DNA of 64,000 nt, taken from positions 88,421 to 152,420 of the forward strand of contig JAAGOF010000100.1 in NCBI GenBank assembly GCA_010645155.1, given 5' to 3'. The DNA comes from Tigriopus japonicus. Lineage: Eukaryota > Arthropoda > Copepoda > Harpacticoida > Harpacticidae. The notes under the pieces were generated by a model that did no database searches, was not told where the DNA came from, and saw nothing but the letters and a program-made list of their open reading frames with translations. Made by a program: the position numbers and the translations under genes. The stretch's first letter is position 1. The number at the start of each line of letters is the position of its first letter. Of the stretch, positions 13,301 to 23,765 are shown piece after piece.

Positions 13301-15711
13301 CACTTCTGAGTTGCTTTGCTTGCTTTCTGATCGTTGAACATGTAGCTTGATTCTGGTAGGCTTTAGAACAATACGTGCCACTCCTACGTACCCATTCTCT
13401 CACACTCTCGGCTTTTGCTCTCTTGTAAGCACTGCATTGCACCAAAAGTCAATTTCGATGAGAAATGGATTGCCTTCACTTATTGCTGGGATCCAAGGCT
13501 ACTTTGGCCTTCTTACTATGCCAAAAGGACGGGAAAACTTTGTCGTCTTGCTTTATTCGCCGTTTGGGGAAAGAGAGCTGTTTTGATGATTTGTTTCAGT
13601 CGCGAGAAACAGCCTCAAAGCCACCACAAATGGTGGCCTGAACTCTTTCATACCATACAATAGAACTTAACATCTCAAAGTCATTTATTCAGTTGAGGTT
13701 TGAAAGGGCAATTCGTCTGTGAATGAAAGTAGCCTTATATGCGCGGCATATCTCACAATATCACTGCACATGTAACGTGAATTAAAAAATTAATCTGAAT
13801 TAAAATACAGATTTTGTACAAAGACTATAGTATTAGTTAAATGACAATTTTTGGTACCGTATTCTAACATATTCAGGCTTAATTCCAAAAAGCCACAACA
13901 ATGCTCCTAATGTCACATTTTAATATGTTTTTGGGGATCAATCATGGAAAAGGACACAAAGGAAGGCTTCTAAAGCCAGGCTAGGAATGAACCAAATTAA
14001 TGTTGCATTCAATTTTGCTCGAAAGGTGAGATAAGAAATGGCATCCCCACCCGCAGTGTTAATGGCCTTGGCACACCTTGCATGTCTTTGTTGATTAGTG
14101 GAAAGCGAATGATTTGTCATTCGAGGGATCCGTTTCAGCGGAGTTGTTCTCTGGAGAAACCTTTGAAATGAGAGGTGTGTCTATGCATGGGTTTGTTTCA
14201 ATTAGCATCAGTTTCATAAGTGTTCAAAACCAGCAAGGTTTTGCCTTCCTTATTCTTCTTCATCTGTGCGTGTGGAAGTGACCAATCAACAATTTTCTTT
14301 TTTCGATCTGCATGCAGTCTCAAAATTCAAATATTTTTGTTCGAAAGGTCTCCTTTTCAAGAATGAGTTATGATAACTTTTTGAAAGTCTCTTTGCTTTA
14401 ATTTTCTCAATGTTTGATCCCGTAATGACAGAAATACTCAACTTGGCTCAGATGATACTTTCTTAAAATGGAAAATGGTTCTCCCCATTTTGTGCTAGAA
14501 TAATTCCAAGGTGCAAGTAGCCGAAAAAAATCACTTGGAATTCTTGTTGAGCTCGTAAAAGCGTTGTTCTAAAAAAGGTGTCGTGATCCTTTAACCTCAA
14601 ATCAAATCAAGACTTGATTCTTTGAAGTGATTTTCAAGAACATTTTCTCAAAAGGTAAAACTACTCTTAACTTCTAAGAAAGGTCAATTTGAGGAATATG
14701 GAAATATGGACACCTTGGATTCTTTTCTTATCAACTGACAGATTAGTTTGGACACAATAGTTTGCATGTTCAAACCCGGGATTGCCCTTCCTTTTTGTCT
14801 TCTTAATCATTCGGGGAATAATAAAGCTGAGTATACTCCACTCTTGCATATTTTATTGAAACTTGACCACATTTGAAACTCTCCCTTCTATTCACGAAGT
14901 CCTGAGATCTACTTTCCTTTGAATGAAAAAGTCTGTCCTGAACGTTCAAAAGAATAGCTTTTTAGTCGCCAGCAAACCTTCTCTCGACCTGAACTGATTC
15001 AATTCGACGGTTCCACGTTCAAAAAAGACTGGTCAAGTCAAAATGTCGCCATATTTGACCATGCTTCAAGTGTGCAAAAATGAATTTTGAAGCAGGCCAG
15101 GCACAAATAGTGAAGCGAGTGTAGAATAGTTCTAGTGGATTCTGAGAAAGAGTGTATACGAATACGAATACCATACGAATGTTGTTCCATTTTTCAGGTG
15201 ATTGTCCCTTCCACCACTTGCTTATATGTGATGAGCTTTTACCTCCTGGTTGGGACCATTATGTTTGCCGAGTGGGAAGGATGGAATTACTTGGATTCCA
15301 TTTATTTTTGTGTCACAAGCCTCTTGAAAATAGGCTTCGGAGATTTCGTGCCCGGGGCTGTTTTCATTCACGACCAGGAGGCCGAAGAGGAACACGTGGA
15401 TACTCAGGTGAGTTGAAATATGAGGCTGTATTCAGGTGGATACCAAGAAAAGAATGAAATAACCTTAAGCTAAAGGTGGTCGTCATTTTTGGCGGATTGA
15501 CAAGCGGAGCCTTTTACTAAGTGAGTCTAATTTACTTACGGCGTTTTCCTTCCAGATTAAATTGGTGATGAACTTTGTATACATCTTGGTGGGTATGGGA
15601 ATCGTCGCAATGTGCTATTATCTTCTCAAAGAAGAGGTCACTGTGAGACTGGAGCATTTCAAAACCAAGATGAGGGAAAAGTTTCGGAGGCTGAAGGCAA
15701 GACTGTTGTGA
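9603..15711 (+). CDS. Two-pore-domain (K2P/TWIK-type) potassium channel, five coding exons
   Basis: Coding exons are 9603-10321, 11729-11852, 12165-12317, 15198-15407 and 15556-15711; all joins keep frame and give 453 residues. K2P channels are plasma-membrane dimers that pass background potassium current. The order is: long Ser/Pro/His/Gln-rich cytosolic N-terminus (1-130), TM1 (about 134-157), extracellular cap with an N-glycosylation site at N175, pore loop 1 (229-250, TMIGYGD), TM2 (258-285), charged linker, TM3 (333-355), pore loop 2 (361-385, [10 protein letters not shown]), TM4 (403-426) and a short basic tail. An in-frame TAA lies 15 bases before the ATG, which supports this start. 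Odd points: both filter threonines are replaced (M244, K376) and the cap has no cysteine. The linker and the TM4 end ([11 protein letters not shown]) recall invertebrate TWK channels. No poly(A) signal lies close to the stop; AATAAA at 16668 is a possibility. Confidence 0.93.
11729..11852 (+). CDS. K2P channel, coding exon 2 (selectivity filter 1 and TM2)
   Basis: The acceptor CTTTTCAG ends at 11728 and the donor is AAG before GTAAGA at 11853. The first base completes a Ser codon split across the 1407-base intron. The exon encodes [18 protein letters not shown] followed by TM2 ([20 protein letters not shown]). The GYGD filter and the FGIP motif in TM2 are typical of K2P channels. Confidence 0.94.
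12165..12317 (+). CDS. K2P channel, coding exon 3 (cytosolic TM2-TM3 linker)
   Basis: The acceptor TTTCTACAG ends at 12164 and the donor is CAG before GTAAGA. The 51 codons start [10 protein letters not shown], become strongly basic ([11 protein letters not shown]), then acidic ([17 protein letters not shown]). This basic-then-acidic linker is usual between TM2 and TM3 of K2P channels. A 2880-base intron without recognisable coding sequence follows. Confidence 0.88.
15198..15407 (+). CDS. K2P channel, coding exon 4 (TM3 and selectivity filter 2)
   Basis: The acceptor ATTTTTCAG ends at 15197 and the donor is CAG before GTGAGT. It encodes [20 protein letters not shown] (TM3), the [16 protein letters not shown] pore helix and the filter [10 protein letters not shown], then an acidic extracellular stretch ([12 protein letters not shown]). 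Lys replaces the usual Thr before IGFGD. Confidence 0.93.
15556..15711 (+). CDS. K2P channel, last coding exon (TM4 and C-terminus)
   Basis: The acceptor CCTTCCAG ends at 15555 and TGA is at 15709-15711. It encodes TM4 (about [20 protein letters not shown]) and a short basic, helical tail ending [10 protein letters not shown]. The C-terminal domain of about 25 residues is short for a K2P channel; an alternative 3' exon cannot be excluded. Confidence 0.85.
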   Translation: MKLVMNFVYILVGMGIVAMCYYLLKEEVTVRLEHFKTKMREKFRRLKARLL

Positions 15712-17880
15712 AAACACTTCAGCTACCATATCGATCATTGTCATAATTTGTCTTTCACCCTGAAAATACAATCTTCTTAGAACGGATTGGACTCAAATCA
15801 TTTCTTTTTCCTCTAGTACCACAATATCAGGTAGGTGAATGACAGAGGATGTCCACTTTGGCCCATTCACGAGTGAGATAATGTCGTCTTCTTAGAGGGA
15901 GGGGTGATAAAATGAAAAGAAACCCAGGGACCGAATAGAAGATGAATGTGTGTAGAAGAACAACAACATTGGGATGAAGTTGCCAACTCTTGTGCGACAT
16001 TGAGAAATGATGTCAATTTTAGTAAACAATTTAGGAGAGCGTTCCCCTTTGACAGTCACTCGCAAAATTGAGTCCGCTCGCTCCAAAGGAAAAAAAAAAC
16101 AAGCCTTCATTTACGTACTTACGTACGCACGTAGTAGTTTAAGCTCAATTTTGGTTGGATATGTACCGTAGTAAATCATTAATAGTATCAGTCAACTTCC
16201 GCCATATTTGGGGGAAATGAAGAAAAAGAAAAATCATTTCCGCGATTGGCTGCCGCCGAGTTCAATATCTAAGAAGTTGAAACTAAAGAACCAGAACGGA
16301 CTTGGGATATCTCATCGACCGAAAGTTTTGAGACGCGTTTTCTTTGAAAGAAGATCGCTCTTAGGTACCAGCCCCAACCTCACCCTTGAATCGAAGAGCT
16401 TGTGAATGGAAAAGATGGCTAGAAACGTATGCGCTTTATCGGACTTTGTTTTAGCCTGCTTCAAAGGATCCATTTCCATAAAGTAAGCCCTTTTGGGAGA
16501 CGAGGAGAAAACGAAAGGACACCGTATCATGACACTTTTCACCATTTCGAAAACTGAAACTACCACCTTGAAATGGAGACTCTTTTGAACTTATTCAACT
16601 ATGATGCATAAAGATTTGCACATTTTCGATGATACTTTTATCCTCTCTTGAATTCTTTTAAGACAAAAATAAAGGATGCTGTTTTTGCCTTGATAAGTCT
16701 GGTTGGTATTAGTTGTTGAAGGCCAAAAAATGCTTGCAACGATTTTACTCTTATTTCTAATTTAAGCTCAATAAAGGGAGAAAAGGTGGAAAAATAATTT
16801 AGGCCTTGAAAATCTGAAATATTACCGGAAGGCAAGAGAAACTGTTTCGACATCTTAATTGGAACGTTACAAAGTTATGTAACGTAAAGTAACTAGTAGA
16901 ATAGAAGACTCTGGTTTTTATAGAAAAACCCATGAATTTCGATCAAAAGTCGAGTCTAGCAAATGAAGCTTTCATGAAAACCATATTTTTGACATTAAAC
17001 TAGCAATTCTTGGTCTTACAAAGAGAAAAAAAATCCATACCCAATGTTAGTTTCAGAAGAACGGTTAAAAAGGACCCATCGAAAGGGAGTGACTGTCCAA
17101 CCATGTTTTATATAAATGAATATCAGCAGTGCTTCGGTGCCCTCTCCAAGGACTACTTACCTGCCTGCATGTTTGATTCATCAAAAAAGTGAAACTGGAA
17201 TGGTACTTGAAAGAGGCAGTCTAGAGAATTCATTAGTCTTGCCTAGGAGCAACGAATTTTAATAATGATCTTGGTTTAATATCAACTGTGAAGGATCCAC
17301 ATTTCCCGACCATGGTGCTTTTCTAGCCGCAACCACCTTCATACATGCATACAGTACAGAAGTAGTATTAGTAAGAGAGTGCGAGGGTGTTGATGATTAA
17401 CTGACTCTCAATGTGGTTTGGCAGCACTGTGAGCTTGCACATATTCAAGAGATTTAAACACTGTTGCTTCATGAGATTGACTTTTTTGATTCCTCTGTAA
17501 TATTAATAAGACCACAAAAAACTACTTTGGCTTTTACCTACACCAAGAGACATGCTCTAGGATTCTTTCTCCTTTTGCATTGAAATGTATGATTTATCTC
17601 TACGGGGCATCATTCTTGTTGGTTCCTTCCAGTGAGTGACAGGGATCATTAGAAATGGCTTTAGTCAATGAGAGCCTATCTGGACTTGACATTGGTAAAA
17701 AAAAATCACCCAAATAACATATCAGTAATCTAAACAAGAACAATCCTTAACTAGTCATTGAGTGATTAATATTGTTATTAACATTATGTCAAGCCAAATA
17801 CTTTATCTAGACATCTGCCGGGTTTCTTTCTTTCGTAAATATTCACCCCCTGTCATCAGTAGCCAAAACGAAGGGTTGAA
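15712..17880. other. Spacer between K2P gene and small secreted-protein gene
   Basis: Contains the presumed 3' UTR of the K2P gene. AATAAA occurs at 16668-16673, the most plausible cleavage signal, roughly 950 bases after the stop. No ORF of convincing composition, no transposon ends and no RNA gene were seen. Confidence 0.4.
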
Positions 17881-17888
17881 TATAAGAG
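17881..17888 (+). promoter_or_regulatory. TATA-like box upstream of secreted-protein ORF
   Basis: TATAAGAG stands 66 bases before the ATG at 17947. TCAGTT, an arthropod initiator-like hexamer, lies at 17924-17929, about 45 bases downstream of the TATA motif; that is further than the usual 30. The same TTTTCAG could instead be a splice acceptor of a 5' UTR exon. Weak evidence. Confidence 0.3.
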
Positions 17889-17946
17889 AGAAGGGGAAGG
17901 CGTCAACGAAAGTAAAATCATTTTCAGTTGGCCCTCGTAAGTCATC

Positions 17947-18318
17947 ATGAAAACCAAGTCAGTGTTGTGTCTCTTGTGGTTGCTCTTATCTCCGACATTA
18001 GGGACACTTTGGCCATTTTCTTTCGACCATAATCCGTACCAGTTTCACCGGGCTCTGAAACGCTCTTGGTGGGCTTTGTTGCCTAAAATGGAACTTTCCG
18101 AACCTTGGATATTGGGCTACAAGCACTACAAGTCGGTTGACTATGGCAAACCCAATCGAGCGGGCAATTGGCATCATAATCTCGCTGTGCGAGTCGGACC
18201 CAGTCCCACACCCTATTGGTTAAAATCCGGGAACAAGCGAGTGATCTCCAAAACGTTCGAGATCCAAAAGCCTTTGTTTGGGGCACATTCAAAGCAAGAC
18301 CAATGGAGGAGAAACTGA
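17947..18318 (+). CDS. Small secreted protein of unknown family, 123 residues
   Basis: The ORF opens with a textbook signal peptide: MKTK, then the hydrophobic run SVLCLLWLLLSPTLG, with likely cleavage near residue 19 or 20. The mature part of about 104 residues has no cysteine, is rich in Trp, His, Pro and Lys, and has basic pairs at 38-39 (LKR before SWW), 97-98 (NKR) and 121-122 (WRR). Such pairs can be prohormone-convertase sites, but I see no repeated peptide and no Gly-Lys-Arg amidation signal, so a neuropeptide role is only a guess. I recognise no domain. Support for a real gene comes from the signal peptide at the first ATG, non-random composition, a TATA-like motif upstream and AATAAA 171 bases after the stop. 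It could also be the first exon of a longer gene. Confidence 0.6.
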   Translation: MKTKSVLCLLWLLLSPTLGTLWPFSFDHNPYQFHRALKRSWWALLPKMELSEPWILGYKHYKSVDYGKPNRAGNWHHNLAVRVGPSPTPYWLKSGNKRVISKTFEIQKPLFGAHSKQDQWRRN

Positions 18319-18488
18319 AACTGAACTTTGTGGACAGGCAACTAAGGCAATACCAAATACTGTGCTTATTACATCATGCAAGCATTCCAAAATTATTGTC
18401 ATTTTCGAAATGCCAGGAATACTTTTGTGAGCGAAAAATCATGCTATCCTTTGTTTTAAGATGTTCTAAATTTTGTATTGTGCACCAG

Positions 18489-18494
18489 AATAAA
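18489..18494 (+). terminator. Poly(A) signal AATAAA for the secreted-protein gene
   Basis: AATAAA in CCAGAATAAAAAGG, 171 bases after the TGA of the 123-residue ORF, with T-rich sequence nearby. Position and orientation fit a short single-exon transcript. Confidence 0.5.
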
Positions 18495-18765
18495 AAGGCG
18501 CTTATGATTTAATCCTATCTATACCATGAAATTATGAAATTATGGCTTCATGAGACAAACATTAGAGGGTACCTGAAGGCAGACCAAAGAATCAAGAAAA
18601 ATAAAGGTAGCCACATAAAAATGTGAAAAGAGGAACTGATCCATATTCCTAGTTTTACGAAAAAAGACGAACCAAGTTACCAAGGAAGAAATGGCAATAC
18701 GTATAGGACATATTTACTGTTTTAATTAGAAGCAGGTCCACGGGATTCTCAACAAGCATATACAG

Positions 18766-19005
18766 CAGGGGTCGGCAACAACTTTGGGTCAAGGCCAACC
18801 AAATTCAACTTTTTGTTTGCAGGGCCCTTCCAAATAGACTCCAAACAGGCCAAACAGATGAAAAGATAGGTTCATAGGCCCACTAATTGACGATCAAAGA
18901 CGCTCTTGAGTCCATTATTTTGGCCTTTCCCTAAAACTCCTGGGCCCACCAAAAACCACACTTGGTCCTTTATGTGGGACGCAACCCATTGGTTGCCGAC
19001 CCCTG
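18766..19005. mobile_element. hAT-type MITE, CAGGGGTCGGCAAC family, copy A
   Basis: The ends are CAGGGGTCGGCAAC and its complement GTTGCCGACCCCTG. The flanks ATATACAG and ACATACAA are a decayed 8-bp target duplication (6 of 8 match). The terminal sequence CAGGGGTCGGCAACC is well known from non-autonomous hAT elements of animals. The 240-bp interior has no ORF and contains several GGGCCC-like blocks, as in the copy at 52921. Confidence 0.85.
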
Positions 19006-19165
19006 ACATACAAGGAAATCAGTGAAACAGTTTAAAAATTGTTGACACAAGCATTTCAGATCTCTTTGGACGCATTTTGCAATGTTTTAAACTGTGAGGA
19101 GTAATGATTTCCCCAAAATTAGAATAAAACGAAGCAAAATCTTCAAACAAAACTTAGACATCATT

Positions 19166-20288
19166 AGAGTGAGTAGAAACATTTAATTAAATCGTAAATT
19201 TTCTTTAAAGTTTTTGCCCCTTTTTGGTCCAATTTATATTTTTTGGCCTTTTTCTTGGGCCATTTTTGGTCACGTCAAGTCATAATTGGCGCCAAAAAAC
19301 ACCTGCTAACACATCCAGCCTGACCAATTTTAGCTCTTTTTCGTCATATTTTAGAAATTTGGCTCTCTTACCTCCTTTTGAAATATTTGGCCATTTTTTA
19401 ACTCTTTTTCTGAGAATTTTAGGGATTTTTGGCTCCTTTTTACAATTTTCGAAGTTGCCTGATTTTCTACCTCAACAAAATGAGGCTTGTTTAAAAATGT
19501 TCATTCTTCTTACAAATACGTAGGATTTTCAGGACAATCGACTCCAAATTATGGCTCTTCTTGCTGAAGCAAAAAACTTTTGGCTAGTCTTGGTCTCCAT
19601 TAACGTGCTGGTACCGACTAAAACCTTGACTTAGTTTACTATTTGATTCTAACTACTCTAACTGACAAAAAGGTCATTTGAGGTGGTTGAAATTTAGCTT
19701 GTGAGCTTTGAATTACGGCTAACAATGGGTTAAATTAGATTTTTCTCTGGTCGGCCCCGAAATGAATAACCAAGGCATAAAGGTATTTCATTATCGTTGC
19801 TCTTTTTGTAACATTCAAAAAGCCAACATCACTTCGCAGAACAACCCTTTTTTTGGCCGTTCTTAAGACAGTAAGAAAAAAAAACTCTAAATAGCAATTT
19901 TTCCATGTCTTAAAGACACTGTCAATTACGTAGGGTCCAAAAAATTGATTATATTTGTGCTTTAGCCTTTTTAAATTTGGCTCTTTTTTAGCTCTTTTTC
20001 CATAAAAGTTAGCTCTTTTAGCTCCAAAATTTGCCCCTAAACTGAGGTATTTGGATCTTTTTGATCTTGAACAATTGGACACGCTGAACACATCTGTCTT
20101 CAGTTCAAATTTCTTCTATGCCAGAAATAAAGCCAAGAATGATTACCAAAATGACTAAATGTAACTTTAAATTTAATATTACCATTTTTGATACAGTTGG
20201 GGAATAATTTTTTTTTAATTTTTTTTGCCCTCTTGGAGTAAATTTAATTTCATTTTTTTGTGAAAATCAGTAAATTTTTCTACGCACT
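19166..20288. repeat. T-rich region with degenerate GGCTCTTTTT repeats
   Basis: About 1.1 kb, strongly T-rich on this strand. Variants of TTTTGGCTCTTTTTAGCTC recur at about 19220-19450 and 19970-20040. The 12-mer TTAGACATCATT occurs on both sides (19154-19165 and 20289-20300), as if it were a target duplication. No coding capacity was seen. Confidence 0.4.
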
Positions 20289-20492
20289 TTAGACATCATT
20301 GATAAAGATTATAAATCAATTTACTTAGACCTACAGCTTCTTTCATAAGAAAAAATGTTTTTGACATGAATAATTTATTTGAAAGGTTAAAGTTGTACAA
20401 GTTCTTCTTTGAATTATTTTTGCAATCTTTTTGCAAGAAGCTCATTTCTATGAAAATACCAGTAGTGCTTACAAGACATTAAGAGACACTTT

Positions 20493-20739
20493 GGGGAGGA
20501 GACGTGGTGTCGTGGTTAGCGCAGTTTCCTATAGTGAGAGAGGTCCCAGGTTCGATTCTCCTCCCCGACCTTTCTCGAGGAAACTTTTAGACGTTGATTC
20601 ACACCCACAGACGGAGAACCATTCTGATACCGGACATGAGAATGCCTATCGGAAGAATTTGGACGATGTGATGGCTGGCTTCGCTGGCCGGGCGAGGCTC
20701 AACCCTCCGACCCTAGCACCAACACTCCAAAAAAAAAAA
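20493..20739 (+). mobile_element. tRNA-derived SINE, family 1, copy A
   Basis: The 5' part is tRNA-like. GGGGAGG (20493-20499) pairs with CCTCCCC (20560-20566), with a pol III A box TGGTTAGCGCAG (20513-20524) and B box GGTTCGATTCT (20549-20559) between them. A unique body of about 150 bp follows, containing GGCTTCGCTGGCCGGGCGAG, and then an A-tail (20730-20739). The copy at 50417 matches it with about eight differences by eye. I see no clear target-site duplication. Confidence 0.85.
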
Positions 20740-20888
20740 CTTAGTCGAAGCACATCAAGTGCAAAATAAAATGCAAGATTAGGATATTGGTGAAACGACC
20801 CTCGCTCTTCTGCAAGTTTGTGGAACTGGCTGATATCAACACAAGAGGTGCATATTTTGGCAAACTAATCCTTCTAACACCCCAAAAC

Positions 20889-21175
20889 TAGAGGGCTAAC
20901 AGAAAATTGTCACTCCAGGACAGTCAGTGGATATTTGTTTTGAACACACTTCATTGATCCAGTGGCAAGGATGTCAAGTGACTTGATTCATCATACATTG
21001 CTCTTGTTCGACCAAAGCAGTTGAATTAGCAATTTTGCCACTGACTCCCTAAAAACGCAAGTTCGGGTTGTGAATCACGTAACTTAGCGTGTTCAACGTC
21101 AAATCCCATCGCACACACAGTGCAGGCTTGGTGACTCACAAATATTTCTGGAGTGTCTTTTCTGTTAGCCCTCTA
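20889..21175. mobile_element. hAT-type MITE, TAGAGGGCTAACAGA family, copy A
   Basis: Perfect terminal inverted repeats of at least 17 bp (TAGAGGGCTAACAGAAA and its complement). They are flanked by CCCAAAAC and CTCAAAAC, an 8-bp target duplication with one mismatch. TAG-G termini and 8-bp duplications point to the hAT superfamily. There is no ORF. A second copy lies in inverse orientation at 48719-49028. Confidence 0.87.
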
Positions 21176-21930
21176 CTCAAAACTAGTAAAAAATAACAAT
21201 TAAAACCTTACTGTTACCCAAAAATGGATAATTATTTTTGTCTGTGTACTTTTCTCTTTCAGCGCTTTTTCCAGGTCAATAATTCGCAGTCTTTTTCCTG
21301 GTCAAGCATTTTAAGTGTTATAAAATGAGGCATTAATACTGATTTTTTTTTTGTCTTTCTACAACAACTGATCAAACCGATCAATCGGATCTGTTCTTTT
21401 GGCTCATTTAGATCGGTAGTTAGCAAGGGATTACAGCTCAACCTCGATTTCAAGGTTAACTGGAATGTAAAAAATTCTACTTCGATATTTCGGCTCTTGT
21501 GTAAAAAAGGAAACAATAATCGAAAACCTGACAACAGTAAACAAAAATAAGATTAAGAAATATATGTTAAGCATTTTGCCCATATTTCAAAATAATCTTA
21601 TGGTCATTGAGACATTGCATTGGGTGTATTAGTCCCATCACTACAAAAAAGATGTTGTGTCATACATTTTGGCCTTGTCGATTCATAAATACAAAACAGG
21701 CTTCTAAATAAGATAGACATTCACGTGTACTGAAACACCTGGCAACGCTGACAGACGCTGATTGATGAATTTCACAAGCCTTAAAAGATTGTAATCTCAA
21801 AATGATTTTGTCAGGGCCAAGATTTGCACTTCATTTTCTCGGGCAAAAAAAACATTTAACCAATGGCCAAAAACGGAAAATATTTAATCAAGCCTCAAAA
21901 GTCAAAACATCAAACTGAATTGTTGAAGCT

Positions 21931-22242
21931 ACAGAGTTCGAGAATGGCTATGTTCAGCCAGACTCGGCTAACGATTTGTCGGACAATTTTCAGGCCCCAG
22001 CTGACCTTTGGCGTATTGATCAATAGTGCCCAAATAAGTTCACACTCTGTAATCGCAATATTCCAAAACAACCACAACAACCTTGCACAAACGGTAGTAC
22101 AGTCCACTGAACAGACTGTATTTGTTTGTTGGGCACAATCGGCACAATGCGCTATGGAAAAAATCAAGTTTTCGCATACAACCTTTGCTATTCCACAACA
22201 GTAACTTGTCCAACAAAATCTTCTGTATGCCCACCCCGTGGT
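21931..22242 (+). repeat. Left arm of a widely spaced inverted duplication
   Basis: Two blocks here, 21931-22000 (GAATGGCTATGTTCAGCC to TTTTCAGGCCCC) and about 22145-22242 (ATGCGCTATGGAAAAAATCA to CCCACCCCGTGG), recur as reverse complement at 24221-24687. The middle of the arm is poorly conserved. ORFs across the arm occur on both strands and match no known family. Confidence 0.7.
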
Positions 22243-23260
22243 TGAAGTACTTTGGACCATAGACGTCTATAGAGAGGCCATTGTCGTCATTTTGTCTGCT
22301 TTGTTTCTAGCTGATACTGGCCAAAGTTCCCAATAAGTTGCGTAAAAAGACAAATATTTCCGAAGAATATCGTGAAATACTTGCCCAAACAAGGGGAAGA
22401 TCATAGTACAAATGAAAGTACGCAAGACGTATTTTCAATGCCAAATCCTATAATTGCGTGAACTGTGAATCAAATTTTCATCTTCATTGAGCACATTAGT
22501 ATAATTTGGGAGAAGCAAACCGTAAGCAGGAGGCCACATGCCGAAAACTATACGTTTTTCAAAAATTTTCCTTCTATGAATACATTTGTTTGGGCAAGTT
22601 TCAACTAGTTGCTGATGAAAAACGGCCCTTGCTGCCCACAATGAAATTCACGACCGGCCTGTTCTAGTATCTCCACTCTTTAGACCTCTATGCTTTGGAC
22701 TAGGAGGAGGAGGCTAGGGATTAGAATCACAATTTGCGTTAGGAAAAGATTAGGAGCGTTCTCCAGCAAATAAAACTTTGCTTATTTCGGGTAGATTACA
22801 TACAGTATGAAAAATTTCAGTTCAAGGGTATTGCAACTCAGTTTTTGATGGTAATATATTCATGGATTGACTTTGAATTAGCTGATCAAGCAACAGTATC
22901 AAAACAAAGAAAGACTGTTCCAGCAGATTGCAAGAAATAAGGGTTCGAGTTTCGGCTCTCGAAAAAACTTGTTTCATTAAGCTTTTCTTCAACAACAGAT
23001 TTCAACGCATGATGTGTGGTCACTCTATTAAAATAAAAACAAGAAAAAGATGTACACTGCTTACAGCTGACCAACCTAAAAAAATTGTAAGCTGTTTTGC
23101 GTTTGCCAATAGCTAGATTTTTTTTGCAACAGACAACAACTTTGGCATTTTTTGTTGACATCAAATAAATCCTGCCGGAAATGATTCAAATTATATATTT
23201 TACAAGCATCTTCACAAGACTTTATGAAAGAAAGAATTGCCAATTTTTGATATTCTAGAA

Positions 23261-23460
23261 CACGGGTCAGCAACCACTTTGAAGTTATAGCCCACCAAAT
23301 TTGACTAGTTTGGTCAGAGGCCCACAACTGAAGAATCACAGCGCTTTGGGTCCACAATTTACGCACAATGATACAATATCTTGGGCCACTATTTTGAAAT
23401 TTTCCTATGGCTCCTGGGCTTTTCAAAAATCATACCGGGCCTACCGGTTGTCGACCACTG
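23261..23460. mobile_element. hAT-type MITE, CAGGGGTCGGCAAC family, decayed copy B
   Basis: The ends are CACGGGTCAGCAACC and GGTTGTCGACCACTG, diverged forms of the family ends. The flanks TTCTAGAA and TCCTAGAA agree in 7 of 8 bases. The 200-bp interior contains GGCCCAC and GGGCC blocks like the other copies. It is more diverged than the copy at 52921 and therefore probably older. Confidence 0.75.
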
Positions 23461-23611
23461 TCCTAGAATAATTTATGTAAAGAAAAACTTTGTTTTTAAA
23501 GAAGCCAAAGGTCAAAAAAGACATACTTAGGATTCAAACGTTTGCTCAGAATTTAAACATAAATTTGTCCAAATTTGACACTTTTATGGAATTTAAGGAC
23601 CGCGTGTACTA

Positions 23612-23765
23612 ATGCGTTCTTATAAGAGCCGAGTGTAAGTGCTTCCCCAGACGGCGTAGGTTCGAATCCTGTTGGGGATCGGATTGAAGCTGTCGAAAGA
23701 AATCCTTGTTTACAGGGAATCGCATTCCTTGTAGCGGTAGTAGAAAATCCGCAACCAAAAAAAAA
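23612..23765 (+). mobile_element. tRNA-related SINE, family 2
   Basis: A B-box-like GGTTCGAATCC lies at 23659-23669 within a T-arm-like hairpin (GTAGG and CCTGT around TTCGAAT). A body follows that includes TTTACAGGGAATCGCATTCC, ending in an A-rich tail. The last 47 bp of the body recur at 37654-37700. The 5' end is uncertain and no A box is obvious. Confidence 0.55.
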
